From: Acinetobacter dispersus
GTDB taxonomy: Bacteria; Pseudomonadota; Gammaproteobacteria; Pseudomonadales; Moraxellaceae
Direction of reading: 5' to 3'
Length of the DNA stretch: 64,000 nt
Assembly: GCF_009884975.1 (NCBI RefSeq)
Contig: NZ_CP041970.1
Span: forward strand, 2,914,001 to 2,978,000
A model generated the notes under the pieces. The model was not told the DNA's origin. It did no database searches and saw only the letters and a list, made by a program, of their open reading frames with translations. The translations under genes and the position numbers were made by a program. This document shows positions 25,435 to 35,507 of this stretch, piece by piece (within the stretch, counting starts at the first letter, position 1; every line of letters starts with the position of its first letter).

Positions 25435-26421
25435 GTGTTAAATCGAATTTCTTTAAGACAAATGGAATACTTTGTTGCAACTGCTGAATGTGGCAGCATC
25501 ATTATTGCTTCGGAGAAGATACATGTATCTTCTCCATCTATTTCTGCTGCAATCGCACATATTGAATCAGAATTACAAACCCAACTATTTATTCGTCAAC
25601 ACGCTAAAGGCTTAATTCCAACTGCTGTAGGTAAGAATGTCATGTTGGAATGTAAACACATTCTGAACCAAGCTTCGGGCCTATACTCTCTCGCCGCAGA
25701 ATTTTCAGGCTCAATCCGCGGGCCATTAAAACTCGGTTGTTTTCCCGCTTTTGCTCCGATGGTCTACGCAGATATCATCCATGGATTTTCCAATTTATAT
25801 AAACAGGTTTCTTTAGATCTTTATGAAGATGATCAACAAGCTCTTCTGAGTTCTCTGATACGCAATGATCTCGATGTTGCTTTAACTTACGATCTTAATA
25901 TTGATGAACATCTGATTCATTTTGAGTCTTTAACTAAACTGCCACCACATGCGCTCGTGAGCGAGGAACACCCTTTAGCCGCATCGCCAGCAGTAACTTT
26001 AGAAGAACTATCACAATATCCAATGATTCTTCTAGATATGCCCTATAGCAATGAATATTTCTTATCTCTATTTCGCACCCAAAATCTAAACCCAAACGTT
26101 GTACGATCTTCAAAAAATATTGATGTGGTACGCTCAATGGTTGCCAATAATATTGGCTACACAATTTTAAATGTCCGTCCTAAGAACAATTACAGCCTAG
26201 ATGGTAAACGCCTAATCCGCATCCGTATTGCCGATGAACATCGGCCTATGCATATAGGTATTGCTACACCTAAAAACGTACCAACAAATATTGTTGTGCA
26301 AGCTTTTATTAGCCGTTGTAAAAGCTTTATCTCAGATCACTTTATCCCCGGTATGAGCTCTGCTCATTTCTATGATCCACATATTAAAACTCAAACCCAC
26401 AAGGATTCTTCAGATGTCTAA
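25435..26421 (+). CDS. LysR-type transcriptional regulator of the catabolic cluster
   Basis: 328 residues. The N-terminal winged helix-turn-helix is ISLRQMEYFVATAECGSI, ASEKIHVSSPSISAAIAHIE, LFIRQHAKGLIPTAVG. An effector-binding domain of periplasmic-binding-protein type follows from about residue 95. It is embedded in the plus-strand arm and overlaps the next gene by 8 bp, so it is expressed with the pathway genes. It probably activates both arms in response to the substrate or an intermediate. The start is GTG. Confidence 0.9.
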   Translation: MLNRISLRQMEYFVATAECGSIIIASEKIHVSSPSISAAIAHIESELQTQLFIRQHAKGLIPTAVGKNVMLECKHILNQASGLYSLAAEFSGSIRGPLKLGCFPAFAPMVYADIIHGFSNLYKQVSLDLYEDDQQALLSSLIRNDLDVALTYDLNIDEHLIHFESLTKLPPHALVSEEHPLAASPAVTLEELSQYPMILLDMPYSNEYFLSLFRTQNLNPNVVRSSKNIDVVRSMVANNIGYTILNVRPKNNYSLDGKRLIRIRIADEHRPMHIGIATPKNVPTNIVVQAFISRCKSFISDHFIPGMSSAHFYDPHIKTQTHKDSSDV

Positions 26422-27556
26422 TCTGTCGAGTATTGACTTACTCAAGCAACTTGTTGCATTTGATACAACTTCCTATAAAAGCAATTTAGCGTTAATTCAG
26501 TTTGTAAAAGATTTACTTGAACCTGAAGGGATTCGTATTACTTTAAATTTCAATACAGAGCAGACCAAAGCCAACTTATTGGCAAGCATAGGTCCTCAAG
26601 ATCAAGCTGGGATATTGCTATCTGGGCATACAGATGTCGTGCCCGTTGCAGGTCAAGCTTGGAGTACTGAACCGTTTCAAGCATCTATTAAAGATAATAA
26701 AATTTATGGTCGCGGCACAGCGGATATGAAAGGTTTTATCGCATGTGCAATGCATGCCATGCTTAAAGCAGCACAGACCCAACAATTGATTAAACCGCTA
26801 CATTTATGCCTTTCATATGATGAAGAGATTGGCTGTATTGGAGTACGAGGAATTCTCAAGCAACTTTCTGAATTAATTGTTCAACCCGAGCTGTGCATTA
26901 TTGGCGAACCCACCAGTATGAATATTGCAACAGGACATAAAGGTAAAGCTGTATTCAAAGCAATTTGTCATGGGCAAGAGGGACACTCTGCTTTAGCACC
27001 TTTATATGTAAATGCGATTCACTGTGCGCAAAGCGTTATTGAGGCAATCACATTTACTCAAAAAGAGATTGCTGAAGGTCCACGTTTAGATACGGCCTAC
27101 GACGTCCCTTTTACCACTGTACATGTCGGAAAAATTCAGGGAGGAAAAGCATTAAATATCGTCCCCAATGAATGCATTTTAGATTATGAAATTCGTAATA
27201 TCGCTGAACAAAATATAAATTCGGTTCAAGAGAAAATTTTTAACTATATTGAGCAAAGCCCTCATGCAAAATTTGTAAGTTTTCAGGAAATAAATCAATA
27301 CCCGGGCTTGAATACGTCAACAACAATACAAGCGGTTAAGTTCTTACAAACTCTCGTTGATCCAGCTGCAGAGCTACAGAAAATTTCATTTGGAACTGAG
27401 GGAGGACTGTTTCATCAACAATTGAATTCTGCTGTTTTAGTGTGTGGCCCAGGCTCTATTCAAGTTGCACATAAACCAGATGAATATATCGAGATCTCAC
27501 AAATGCAGGAATGTGATGATTTTTTTGAACGCTTACTCAACGCGATTCGTCGTTAA
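26414..27556 (+). CDS. M20 family amidohydrolase, ArgE-type (proposed N-formyl/formimino-aspartate deacylase)
   Basis: 380 residues from ATG 26414, which has AAGGA 8 bases upstream and overlaps the lysR stop. Metal and catalytic residues of M20 enzymes are in place: His72 and Asp74 in GHTDVVPV, Asp104 in GTADMKGF, Glu137-Glu138 in SYDEEIG, GEPT, and GPGSIQVAHKPDE near the end. It resembles acetylornithine deacetylase, but the context is not arginine synthesis. N-formyl-aspartate, the last intermediate of imidazoleacetate breakdown, would suit this enzyme class. Chemistry is firm; the substrate is inferred. Confidence 0.88.
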   Translation: MSNLSSIDLLKQLVAFDTTSYKSNLALIQFVKDLLEPEGIRITLNFNTEQTKANLLASIGPQDQAGILLSGHTDVVPVAGQAWSTEPFQASIKDNKIYGRGTADMKGFIACAMHAMLKAAQTQQLIKPLHLCLSYDEEIGCIGVRGILKQLSELIVQPELCIIGEPTSMNIATGHKGKAVFKAICHGQEGHSALAPLYVNAIHCAQSVIEAITFTQKEIAEGPRLDTAYDVPFTTVHVGKIQGGKALNIVPNECILDYEIRNIAEQNINSVQEKIFNYIEQSPHAKFVSFQEINQYPGLNTSTTIQAVKFLQTLVDPAAELQKISFGTEGGLFHQQLNSAVLVCGPGSIQVAHKPDEYIEISQMQECDDFFERLLNAIRR

Positions 27557-27717
27557 CGTTTAAATCAGATTATGTTGATTAAATAATGAGAGATGTGCCC
27601 AAACAAATATCTAATTTGTTTTTTCTTAACCTAAGGCTTATATAAAGCGAATTCACAAAATTAGCTAAAAATAATACGTTTAAGCATTCTATATAGCTAG
27701 AATTGCAGGGAAATTCA

Positions 27718-29199
27718 ATGAAATTAAAACAGGATTGGTTAAATCAACTTACTCAAACAAAACTTCCATCTTCCTATTTTATGGATGGAAAATATGTGAA
27801 GAGTCAGCATAGCTATAGCGTATCAAATCCTGCTACAGCTGAACATTTAGTTGATATGTCTGCATGTGATGCTGATGAAGTCGATCAGGTCGTTCAATAT
27901 GCTAGAAATGCTTTTACAAGCGGTGTCTGGTCTTGTTTATCACCTCGCGAACGTAAACAAAAATTAAAAAAACTTGCTGACCTTATTCGTGAAAATGCAG
28001 AAGAACTCGCTTTGCTGGAAACATTAAATGTCGGCAAACCGATTCAAGACTCACTCAATGTTGATATTCCTGGCGCTGCATCCTGCTTTGAGTGGTATGC
28101 CGAGAGTATTGATAAAATTTACGATGAAATTGCACCAACAAGTAAGGATCAGCTGGCAATGGTGAGCCGTGAACCTATCGGCGTTGTTGCTGCAGTTGTA
28201 CCTTGGAACTTCCCACTTGATTTGGCGAGTTGGAAACTCGCGCCTGCTCTAGCTACAGGAAACTGCGTTGTGTTAAAACCAGCTGAGCAATCGCCATTTA
28301 CAGCGCTAAAACTAGCAGAACTCGCAAAACAAGCTGGCATTCCCGATGGTGTTTTTCAAGTGGTTACAGGCTTGGGTCATATCACTGGACAGGCACTTGG
28401 ACGACATCCAGATGTAGATTGTTTAGTATTCACAGGTTCTACGGAAACGGCAAAAAAGTTTTTAGTCTATTCAGCCGAATCTAATATGAAACCTGTATGG
28501 CCTGAAACTGGAGGAAAGAGTGCCAACATTATTTTTGCTGATGCCGATTTAGATCGAGCCGTTGAGAAAGCGATTTTCGGTGCTTTTTATAATCAAGGTG
28601 AGGTTTGTTCTGCCAATTCCCGCATCTTATTAGAAAAAAGTATTGCTCAACAATTTATAGAAAAATTTGTAGAAAAAGCTAAAAATCTCGTGGTTGGCGA
28701 TCCTTTAGACCCGAATACCAATATGGGCTGTTTGATTGATCAACAACATGCGCAGAATGTAAGAGCAGCTATTCATCAAGCCAAGGTCCAAGGTGCGCAA
28801 TGCCATACTATTGAATTACAACTGGACGCGTATTTAGATGTATCGACTTATGTGGCACCTACAGTTTTGATTGGTATAGATCCTAATTTTAATATCTTCC
28901 ATAATGAAGTTTTTGGTCCAGTTGTCGCCATTACAACATTTGAAACGAAAGAAGAGGCTGTAGAACTGGCTAACCACTCTATTTATGGATTAGCAGCCTC
29001 GATTTGGACAAAAGACATTCAGAAAGCAATCCTCCTGTCTAAACAGCTCTTGGTCGGTACAGTATCTATTAATACTGTGGATGCCTTGGACGTCAGCACC
29101 CCATTCGGGGGATATAAACAATCAGGTTATGGACGTGATTTATCTTTACATGCAATTGATAAATTCACCCAACTGAAAACAACTTGGATTCAATTATAG
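27718..29199 (+). CDS. aldehyde dehydrogenase (PuuC-like; proposed imidazoleacetaldehyde dehydrogenase)
   Basis: 493 residues. The NAD-binding region VVPWNFPLDLASWKLAPAL, the catalytic Glu in WPETGGKSANI, and the nucleophilic Cys in NQGEVCSANSRIL are present. The C-terminal FGGYKQSGYGRD is standard. Closest in style to gamma-aminobutyraldehyde/PuuC dehydrogenases that oxidise aldehydes from amine transamination, which suits the aminotransferase in the other arm. ATG 27718 has AGGGA 6 bases upstream; an in-frame TTG at 27703 is rejected. A 161-bp gap separates it from the M20 gene. Confidence 0.92.
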   Translation: MKLKQDWLNQLTQTKLPSSYFMDGKYVKSQHSYSVSNPATAEHLVDMSACDADEVDQVVQYARNAFTSGVWSCLSPRERKQKLKKLADLIRENAEELALLETLNVGKPIQDSLNVDIPGAASCFEWYAESIDKIYDEIAPTSKDQLAMVSREPIGVVAAVVPWNFPLDLASWKLAPALATGNCVVLKPAEQSPFTALKLAELAKQAGIPDGVFQVVTGLGHITGQALGRHPDVDCLVFTGSTETAKKFLVYSAESNMKPVWPETGGKSANIIFADADLDRAVEKAIFGAFYNQGEVCSANSRILLEKSIAQQFIEKFVEKAKNLVVGDPLDPNTNMGCLIDQQHAQNVRAAIHQAKVQGAQCHTIELQLDAYLDVSTYVAPTVLIGIDPNFNIFHNEVFGPVVAITTFETKEEAVELANHSIYGLAASIWTKDIQKAILLSKQLLVGTVSINTVDALDVSTPFGGYKQSGYGRDLSLHAIDKFTQLKTTWIQL

Positions 29200-29232
29200 T
29201 TTTATAAAGTTGTTCATGTTTCTTCTGTCTCA

Positions 29233-29269
29233 AAGAGCACTAAATAGGTCCAAATGATTTAGTGCTCTT
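29233..29269. terminator. 13-bp perfect inverted repeat between convergent genes
   Basis: AAGAGCACTAAAT, 11-base loop, ATTTAGTGCTCTT. Sited between the aldehyde dehydrogenase and the MFS gene; neither side has a clear U-tract. Confidence 0.6.
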
Positions 29270-29325
29270 CCCACAATATTAAATATATTCATGAACAACA
29301 TTTATGCTCCACGTGGAACATAAAG

Positions 29326-30696
29326 TTAAGACTGTTCTGTAATCTTGGTATCCAAATTGAGACTTGGTTTTTTCATCTCAGTTTCTACTACCACACCATA
29401 TTTTCGATCACGTGGCATAAAGGTGGTCGAGATAATCGCAATCACTGCCATACTGCCAATATACATCATAATCAGATGAGGGCTACCACCACCGACACTA
29501 AGTAACTTTGTCGCAATCAGTGGCGCAAGACCACCACCCAATACACCAGCCAACTGCACCGAAATCGAGATACCGCTATAGCGAATTTCTGCGGGGAACT
29601 GACGGGCAAAAAGCTGTGCCTGTGGTGCATACATAATCGGAAAAACCACCCCGATCGCCAACACGATTGCAGTCCAGACCCAAACAGGATCTTTGGTATT
29701 GAGCATGCTAAAGAATGGGTAGCTATATAGTGCTAGCACACATAGGCCAAACATAAACATATTACGCTGACCGACTTTATCGGACAAATGTCCACATAAT
29801 GGGGTCATAAACATAATCACAATAGCCCCACAAATGGTGGCAAATAAGATCTCTTGTCTGGCAATCCCTAATTGCGTGGTGGTGTAGGCCAAAGTAAAGG
29901 TAGAAGCAATATAAAACCATGCATTCTCGGCCGCTCGCGCTACGATAATAGTGATCAGTTGCTTTGGATGATTTTTAAAGACCTGTAAAGCAGGGACTTT
30001 AACTTCTTCCGCCTGCTGCTTCACTTTTTCAAAATCTGGTGACTCTGGCACTTTAACTCGAATGTACCAACCGACTGCCAGTAAAATAATACTCGCTAGA
30101 AACGGAATCCGCCAACCCCAACTAAATAGGGCTTGCTCAGGTAATAACGAAACCAATCCTAGTGCAATTGAGGCAAGCATTAACCCACCGCCAGTACTGG
30201 CTTGAGGCAGACTTCCCCAAAATCCTTTTTTACCTTCTGGCGCATGTTCAACCGCCATCAGCACTGCACCGCCCCACTCGCCACCCATGGCCATACCTTG
30301 AATAAATCTTAAGATCACCAAGCCAATTGCAGCCCAGTAACCAATCGACTCATAAGTGGGTAACAAACCAATCAGTACCGTGGGAATCCCCATCAACATT
30401 AAGGTGAGCAATAACATCGATTTTCGACCAATCTTGTCACCAAAATGCCCAAACACCAGACCACCCAATGGCCGACCGATAAATCCCACCGCATAGGTTG
30501 CAAACGCCGCAAGTACACCCGTCAGCGGATCTAAATTGGGGAAAAATAATTTATTGAAAATTAAAGCTGCTGCCGCACCGTAGATAAAAAAGTCATACCA
30601 CTCAATGGTAGTCCCCACCATACTGGAGATACCTGCCAATCGGTGGGATGACTTTTTAGAAGATGAACCGTTTCCATGTATTGTTTGCATCATCAT
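29326..30696 (-). CDS. MFS metabolite:proton symporter (MHS family)
   Basis: 456 residues, 12 membrane helices. TTIEWYDFFIYGAAAALIFNK at the start, GRPLGGLVFGHFGDKIGRKS after helix 2, and RFIQGMAMGGEWGGA in helix 4 are hallmarks of the metabolite:H+ symporter group that takes up shikimate, alpha-ketoglutarate, proline or similar. It lies 111 bp beyond the last valine-pathway gene on the same strand and could import a branched-chain intermediate. The exact start among three consecutive Met codons is uncertain. Confidence 0.88.
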   Translation of the reverse strand: MMMQTIHGNGSSSKKSSHRLAGISSMVGTTIEWYDFFIYGAAAALIFNKLFFPNLDPLTGVLAAFATYAVGFIGRPLGGLVFGHFGDKIGRKSMLLLTLMLMGIPTVLIGLLPTYESIGYWAAIGLVILRFIQGMAMGGEWGGAVLMAVEHAPEGKKGFWGSLPQASTGGGLMLASIALGLVSLLPEQALFSWGWRIPFLASIILLAVGWYIRVKVPESPDFEKVKQQAEEVKVPALQVFKNHPKQLITIIVARAAENAWFYIASTFTLAYTTTQLGIARQEILFATICGAIVIMFMTPLCGHLSDKVGQRNMFMFGLCVLALYSYPFFSMLNTKDPVWVWTAIVLAIGVVFPIMYAPQAQLFARQFPAEIRYSGISISVQLAGVLGGGLAPLIATKLLSVGGGSPHLIMMYIGSMAVIAIISTTFMPRDRKYGVVVETEMKKPSLNLDTKITEQS

Positions 30697-30807
30697 GTTC
30701 CTTGCTTGGATTTTCTTGTTTTATATTTTTTGCTGATCATCAATCCTGACCATCAGCATTTCAAACGTTTTACTACTCCTTCGATGAGTCAATATGCATG
30801 ATTGGAT

Positions 30808-31833
30808 TTAGCTGAGTTTTTCTAGAATCTGTTCCAGCTCGAGGTTACGTTGTTGCCATTGTGGTTGTTTGTCTTTGTCCACAATCAGGGCACGTACCCC
30901 TTCAATAAAATCACCATGTTCAAACCAGATATCTTGCAGGTCACGCTCCAGTTGCATGCATTGTGGCAAGGAAAGACCGCGGCCTAAATGTTGTAGTTTC
31001 AAACTGGTTTGTTTGGCAATAAACGAACGTTGCTGCAAGATGCTGAGCATTTTTTCTGCCCAAGGCTGCAATTGCTCATCCTGCTCATTTGCAAGACTTT
31101 GCTCAATTTCATCCAAATGCTGAAAACCAAAATGCTTACGGATAGCTTCGGTCAATTGTTTCAGTTCACTTTCAGCGGGACGAGTAATAAAACAAGCGAC
31201 AATATGCTCAATATTTTGTTTGCTTAAATTCGGCTCATTGATCAATGCCTCTTGCAAAGCATCCAACTTGTCACTGGGTACGTGATAGTCGATTAAATCT
31301 AAATAAAGGGCATCACTACTGCTGATCTGCTCGCCCGTAATGGCCAGATAAACGCCGATATCATCCAGTCGAGACAGGAAATGGGTCGCCCCGACATCAG
31401 GGAAAAAGCCAATCGCTGTTTCAGGCATCGCAAATCGAGATTTTTCGCTGCTCACCACAATATGACAAGCTTGTGCCAAGCCAAAACCACCGCCCAGCAC
31501 ATAACCATCGAGCACCACTATCACAGGCTTTGCATAGTCACGCAGCAGGTTCAGCATTTTATATTCGGCACTAAAATAACCTTTATAATCAGCCGTATCA
31601 TTTTTATAGCTATCATATAGATAGCGAATATCACCACCTGCACAGAAGGCTTTGGGGCTATTCGATTTAATCAAAACTGTCTGAATTGCTGCATCATAAC
31701 GCCATAATTCCAGTTGACTACAGATGCCCTCAATCATCTCCAATGACAAGGCATTTAAATGTTTAACCCGATCTAAGCTAATCAGGCCAAGACTACCTTT
31801 TTGCTCAATCATTAACTGATTTTCGATATTCAT
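30808..31833 (-). CDS. 3-hydroxyisobutyryl-CoA hydrolase (enoyl-CoA hydratase/isomerase family)
   Basis: 341 residues, longer than plain hydratases, as expected for this hydrolase. SPKAFCAGGDIRYLYD and LDGYVLGGGFGLAQACHIVV form the oxyanion region; PETAIGFFPDVGATHFLSRL follows. The C-terminal EGVRALIVDKDKQPQW is the diagnostic hydrolase signature. It releases 3-hydroxyisobutyrate in valine breakdown. The ATG at 31833 is chosen; a longer frame would overlap the previous gene. Lies 13 bp after the enoyl-CoA hydratase. Confidence 0.92.
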   Translation of the reverse strand: MNIENQLMIEQKGSLGLISLDRVKHLNALSLEMIEGICSQLELWRYDAAIQTVLIKSNSPKAFCAGGDIRYLYDSYKNDTADYKGYFSAEYKMLNLLRDYAKPVIVVLDGYVLGGGFGLAQACHIVVSSEKSRFAMPETAIGFFPDVGATHFLSRLDDIGVYLAITGEQISSSDALYLDLIDYHVPSDKLDALQEALINEPNLSKQNIEHIVACFITRPAESELKQLTEAIRKHFGFQHLDEIEQSLANEQDEQLQPWAEKMLSILQQRSFIAKQTSLKLQHLGRGLSLPQCMQLERDLQDIWFEHGDFIEGVRALIVDKDKQPQWQQRNLELEQILEKLS

Positions 31834-31846
31834 TGTTGTTGATCTC

Positions 31847-32620
31847 TTATCGATTTTTAAATTTCGCCTGACGTTTTTCCACAAAAGCCTGCATCCCTTC
31901 TTTCTGATCCGATGTGGCAAAAATGGAGTGGAACATCCGTCTTTCAAAACGTAAGCCTTCGGTCAGATTGACTTCAAAGGCGCGATTAATGGTTTCTTTT
32001 AACATCATGTTGGCGGTTAAAGAGCGCGCAGCAATGTTTTCTGCGGCTTGCAGGGTTTGTTCAAGCAATTCTTCCTTACGAAACACACGTGCCACCAACC
32101 CGCTTTGTTCAGCTTCGACTGCACCCATTTGCCGTGCGGTAAAGCACATTTCCATGGCTTTGGCTTTGCCAATCGCATGGGTTAAACGTTGTGTGCCGCC
32201 AATCCCAGGGATTACACCTAAAGTCACTTCAGGCAGACCAAACTTGGCATTGTCTGCACAATAGATAAAGTCACACATCAGGGCCAATTCACAACCACCG
32301 CCAAGCGCATAGCCGCTGACCGCAGCAATCAAAGGTTTACGGCGTTGCGCGATACGATCGGCAAGATGGAAAAAATCATCAAAATAAATATCGGGAAAGT
32401 TCAGCTCGGCCATTTCCTTAATATCGGCACCTGCGGCAAAGGCCTTTTCAGAACCTGCTAACACCATGCAGCCAATCTCACGATCTTTCTCTAACGCATC
32501 CAACGCCTGATTGATTTCACTAATCAATTCACTATTCAGCGCATTCAAGGCTTGTGGACGATTCAGCGTAATCAACCCTACGCCATTACGTTTTTCTAAT
32601 AAAATGGTTTGCCACTGCAT
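31847..32620 (-). CDS. enoyl-CoA hydratase (methacrylyl-CoA hydration)
   Basis: 257 residues, classic crotonase. SEKAFAAGADIKEMAEL and the second oxyanion block AVSGYALGGGCELALMCDF are present. The two catalytic acids are in PEVTLGVIPGIGGTQRL. In this operon it most likely hydrates methacrylyl-CoA to 3-hydroxyisobutyryl-CoA. The start at 32620 has AAGGA 7 bases upstream; the GTG one codon earlier is less likely. Confidence 0.92.
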   Translation of the reverse strand: MQWQTILLEKRNGVGLITLNRPQALNALNSELISEINQALDALEKDREIGCMVLAGSEKAFAAGADIKEMAELNFPDIYFDDFFHLADRIAQRRKPLIAAVSGYALGGGCELALMCDFIYCADNAKFGLPEVTLGVIPGIGGTQRLTHAIGKAKAMEMCFTARQMGAVEAEQSGLVARVFRKEELLEQTLQAAENIAARSLTANMMLKETINRAFEVNLTEGLRFERRMFHSIFATSDQKEGMQAFVEKRQAKFKNR

Positions 32621-32641
32621 CACGGATTCCTTGTTCTCTGG

Positions 32642-33769
32642 TTATAAGCTACGGGCGATCACTAAACGTTGAATATCGCTGGTGCCTTCATAAATCTGAC
32701 AAATTCGAGCATCACGATAGATACGTTCAATCGGGAAGTCTTTCAGATAGCCATAGCCGCCAAACACCTGTAACGCAGCTGAACAGACACGTTCAGTCAT
32801 TTCTGAAGCAAATAGCTTGGCCATGGAAGCTTCATTGAGACAAGGTTGCCCTGCTTCTTTAAGACGTGCAGCGTAATGCACCAGTTGTCGAGCTGCTTCA
32901 ATTTCAGTCGCCATACTGGCAAGACGGAACGCCAGTGCTTGATGCTCAAAAATTGGTTTGCCAAAGGTCAGACGCTCTTTGGCATAGCGCGTGGCTTCTT
33001 CTAATGCTGCACGCGCCAACCCGACCGCCTGTGCCGCAATACCAATACGACCACCTTCCAGATTGGCAAGCGCGATTTTCAGCCCCTCACCTTCCGCACC
33101 CAACATCAGGCTTTTATGAATACGCACATCAGTCAGCGCAATTTGGCAGGTATCAGAGGCATGTAAACCGAGTTTTTCTTCGACGCGAATCACCTCATAA
33201 CCTGCTGTATCACGTGGTACGAGGAAGGCACTGATGCCCTTTTTACCCGCACTTGGATCAGTCACGGCAAATACGATAATCACGCCTGCATTATCACCCG
33301 AAGTAATAAACTGTTTGGCACCATTAAGAATATAGTCATCGCCATCTTTCACGGCACGGGTTTTAATGGCTGCCGCATCTGAACCAGTATGCGGTTCAGT
33401 CAGGGCAAAAGCACCGATCATTTCACCTTGTGCCAATGGTTTTAAGAAGCGTTGTTTCTGCTCATCGGTACCAAATTTTAAAATCGGCACGCAACCCACC
33501 GAGTTATGCACGCTCATGATGGTTGAAGTGGCACCATCTGCTGCGGCCACTTCCTCAAGCGCCAAGACATAAGCGAGGTTGCCTGTGTCGGAACCGCCCC
33601 ATTGCTCGGGAATCAACATGCCCATAAAGCCAAGCTGACCCATTTGTGCAAGGGCATCTTTCGGAAAAGTGCCATGTCGATCCCAGTCACTGGCATTGGG
33701 CTTGATTTGTTCTTGAGCGAAGCTTTTCGCCATATCTCGAATTAAGTTTTGTTCTTCAGTTAATTGCAT
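32642..33769 (-). CDS. acyl-CoA dehydrogenase (probable isobutyryl-CoA dehydrogenase)
   Basis: 375 residues, standard for short-chain enzymes. [16 protein letters not shown] is the FAD/substrate loop. The catalytic Glu is in [18 protein letters not shown] near the C-terminus. It passes electrons to ETF. Its place between an acyl-CoA synthetase and a hydratase in an mms operon indicates isobutyryl-CoA as substrate; 2-methylbutyryl-CoA cannot be excluded. ATG 33769 with AGGA upstream is preferred over an extension into the next gene. Confidence 0.92.
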   Translation of the reverse strand: MQLTEEQNLIRDMAKSFAQEQIKPNASDWDRHGTFPKDALAQMGQLGFMGMLIPEQWGGSDTGNLAYVLALEEVAAADGATSTIMSVHNSVGCVPILKFGTDEQKQRFLKPLAQGEMIGAFALTEPHTGSDAAAIKTRAVKDGDDYILNGAKQFITSGDNAGVIIVFAVTDPSAGKKGISAFLVPRDTAGYEVIRVEEKLGLHASDTCQIALTDVRIHKSLMLGAEGEGLKIALANLEGGRIGIAAQAVGLARAALEEATRYAKERLTFGKPIFEHQALAFRLASMATEIEAARQLVHYAARLKEAGQPCLNEASMAKLFASEMTERVCSAALQVFGGYGYLKDFPIERIYRDARICQIYEGTSDIQRLVIARSL

Positions 33770-33779
33770 CTTGTGTTCC

Positions 33780-35429
33780 TTACCCTGCCTTTGCTTGCTG
33801 TTTCGCAATTTCCTGATGACGTAATAAAAAGCGCTGAATTTTGCCACTTGGAGTTTTGGGCAGTTCGGTAACGAACTCGACCAAACGCGGATATGCATGT
33901 GCAGACAGACGTTTTTTCACAAACTGGCTCAATTCCTCAGCCAGTTGCTCCAAAGGCTGAATGCCTGCCGATAAAATGACAAAGGCTTTCACTACCTCGG
34001 TACGCTCTGGATCAGGCACCCCGATGACCGCTGCTTCAACCACCGCATCATGTTCGAGTAAGGCACTTTCCACATCAAACGGTCCAATCCGATAGCCCGA
34101 GGTGGTGATCACATCATCACTACGACCAACAAAACTCATGCTGCCATCGGCATGCAATTCGGCAGTATCGCCCGTCAAATAGTACTGACCAATAAAAGGT
34201 GATTTACGCGTTTCATGGTAGCCACCAAACCACATCATCGGGGATTGGCTGATATCCACCGCTAAAATCCCGGGGGTATCTGCAGGCAATTCTTCACCTT
34301 GTTCATTCACCACGGCAACACGATAGCCTGCACTGGCAAAACCCGCTGAACCAGCACGAACCTCATGGCTTAAACCATGGTGATTACACACCACCATGCC
34401 CACTTCAGTTTGCCCATAATGATCATAAATCGGTGCATCCAACACCTGTTTAAACCAGCGAATCACTTCTGGATTCAATGGCTCTCCTGCACTACTGACC
34501 ACACGGAACTGACCTTTTAACTCGGCCATTTGAGCAGGGTCTGCCGCCATCATCATGCGGTAAGCCGTAGGTGCCCCCGCCAGATTGGTAATCTGATAAT
34601 CCTTCACAATTTGACACAGGCTGTCCGTGCTAAAACCACCATCGTAGAACAAAATGGTGTGCCCTAAAAATAAGGGACCAGTAATACCGAAGTACAGGCC
34701 ATATGCCCATCCTGGATCGGCAATATTCCAGAATGAATCCTCTTCCCTTAAACCAACCGCATCTTGCATATAACGCGCAAAAGCCAGTAAGGCTTTTAAC
34801 GGGACTTCTAGTGGTTTAGCGGGGCCCGTGGTCCCCGAGGTAAACATCAATAAAAATGGGTCTTGAAGGCTTCGCATGACCAAGTCACAGTGCTCAGGTT
34901 GCTGCTGTACTTCATCCCAGAAATTAAAGTCTTCTGGATTTAACGGTGTCGTTTGCTGATCTGCAACCGTGACAACTGCGGGGCAACGCTCAACTTCATC
35001 GAGTTTGCGGCGGTTACCCGTATCCGTTACCACCAACTTACTTTGTGCCAATTGCAGACGATGCTCGATTGCCTTTGGCCCAAATGCAGTAAACAAAGGT
35101 TGATATACCGCACCAATTCGCCAAGCAGCGAAAATCGTTACCAACAGCTCTGGTGTTCTCGGCAATAATCCTGAAATACGATCACCTGCTTTTACACCCT
35201 GTGATTTTAAGAAGTTGGCAAATTGACTCGACCATTGCTGTAACTGGCGAAAAGTGTATTGTTCTTTTCGACCATCTTTGCCTTGCCAATACAATGCGAT
35301 CTTGTCGTCATGTGCATGGCGATCACAACATTCATAACAGGCATTCAATGCATCGACTGAACCTGACAGCATCTGTGTTGCTGTACTTTGCAGATCAAAA
35401 GCCTGTACCGTCTCTTTATAATTCAACAT
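33780..35429 (-). CDS. AMP-dependent acyl-CoA synthetase
   Basis: 549 residues of the acetyl/short-chain acyl-CoA synthetase group. The P-loop-like [17 protein letters not shown], the adenine motif [25 protein letters not shown] and the C-terminal catalytic Lys in [14 protein letters not shown] are all visible. It would activate a short or branched acid such as isobutyrate or propionate, giving the operon an entry for free acids. It lies 10 bp before the dehydrogenase and 78 bp after mmsB. Confidence 0.9.
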   Translation of the reverse strand: MLNYKETVQAFDLQSTATQMLSGSVDALNACYECCDRHAHDDKIALYWQGKDGRKEQYTFRQLQQWSSQFANFLKSQGVKAGDRISGLLPRTPELLVTIFAAWRIGAVYQPLFTAFGPKAIEHRLQLAQSKLVVTDTGNRRKLDEVERCPAVVTVADQQTTPLNPEDFNFWDEVQQQPEHCDLVMRSLQDPFLLMFTSGTTGPAKPLEVPLKALLAFARYMQDAVGLREEDSFWNIADPGWAYGLYFGITGPLFLGHTILFYDGGFSTDSLCQIVKDYQITNLAGAPTAYRMMMAADPAQMAELKGQFRVVSSAGEPLNPEVIRWFKQVLDAPIYDHYGQTEVGMVVCNHHGLSHEVRAGSAGFASAGYRVAVVNEQGEELPADTPGILAVDISQSPMMWFGGYHETRKSPFIGQYYLTGDTAELHADGSMSFVGRSDDVITTSGYRIGPFDVESALLEHDAVVEAAVIGVPDPERTEVVKAFVILSAGIQPLEQLAEELSQFVKKRLSAHAYPRLVEFVTELPKTPSGKIQRFLLRHQEIAKQQAKAG

Positions 35430-35507
35430 CTGTGTTCCCTCAGTCTGCTTTGATTGTTATTCATGACAGGGTTTAATTTTTTGATAGCCATCCTTTGGCT
35501 TGAGCTG

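Noticed and set aside
26414..27556. argE of arginine biosynthesis
   Set aside because: The gene is locked into a catabolic cluster by overlap with lysR; no arginine genes are adjacent, so a different N-acyl substrate is more likely.
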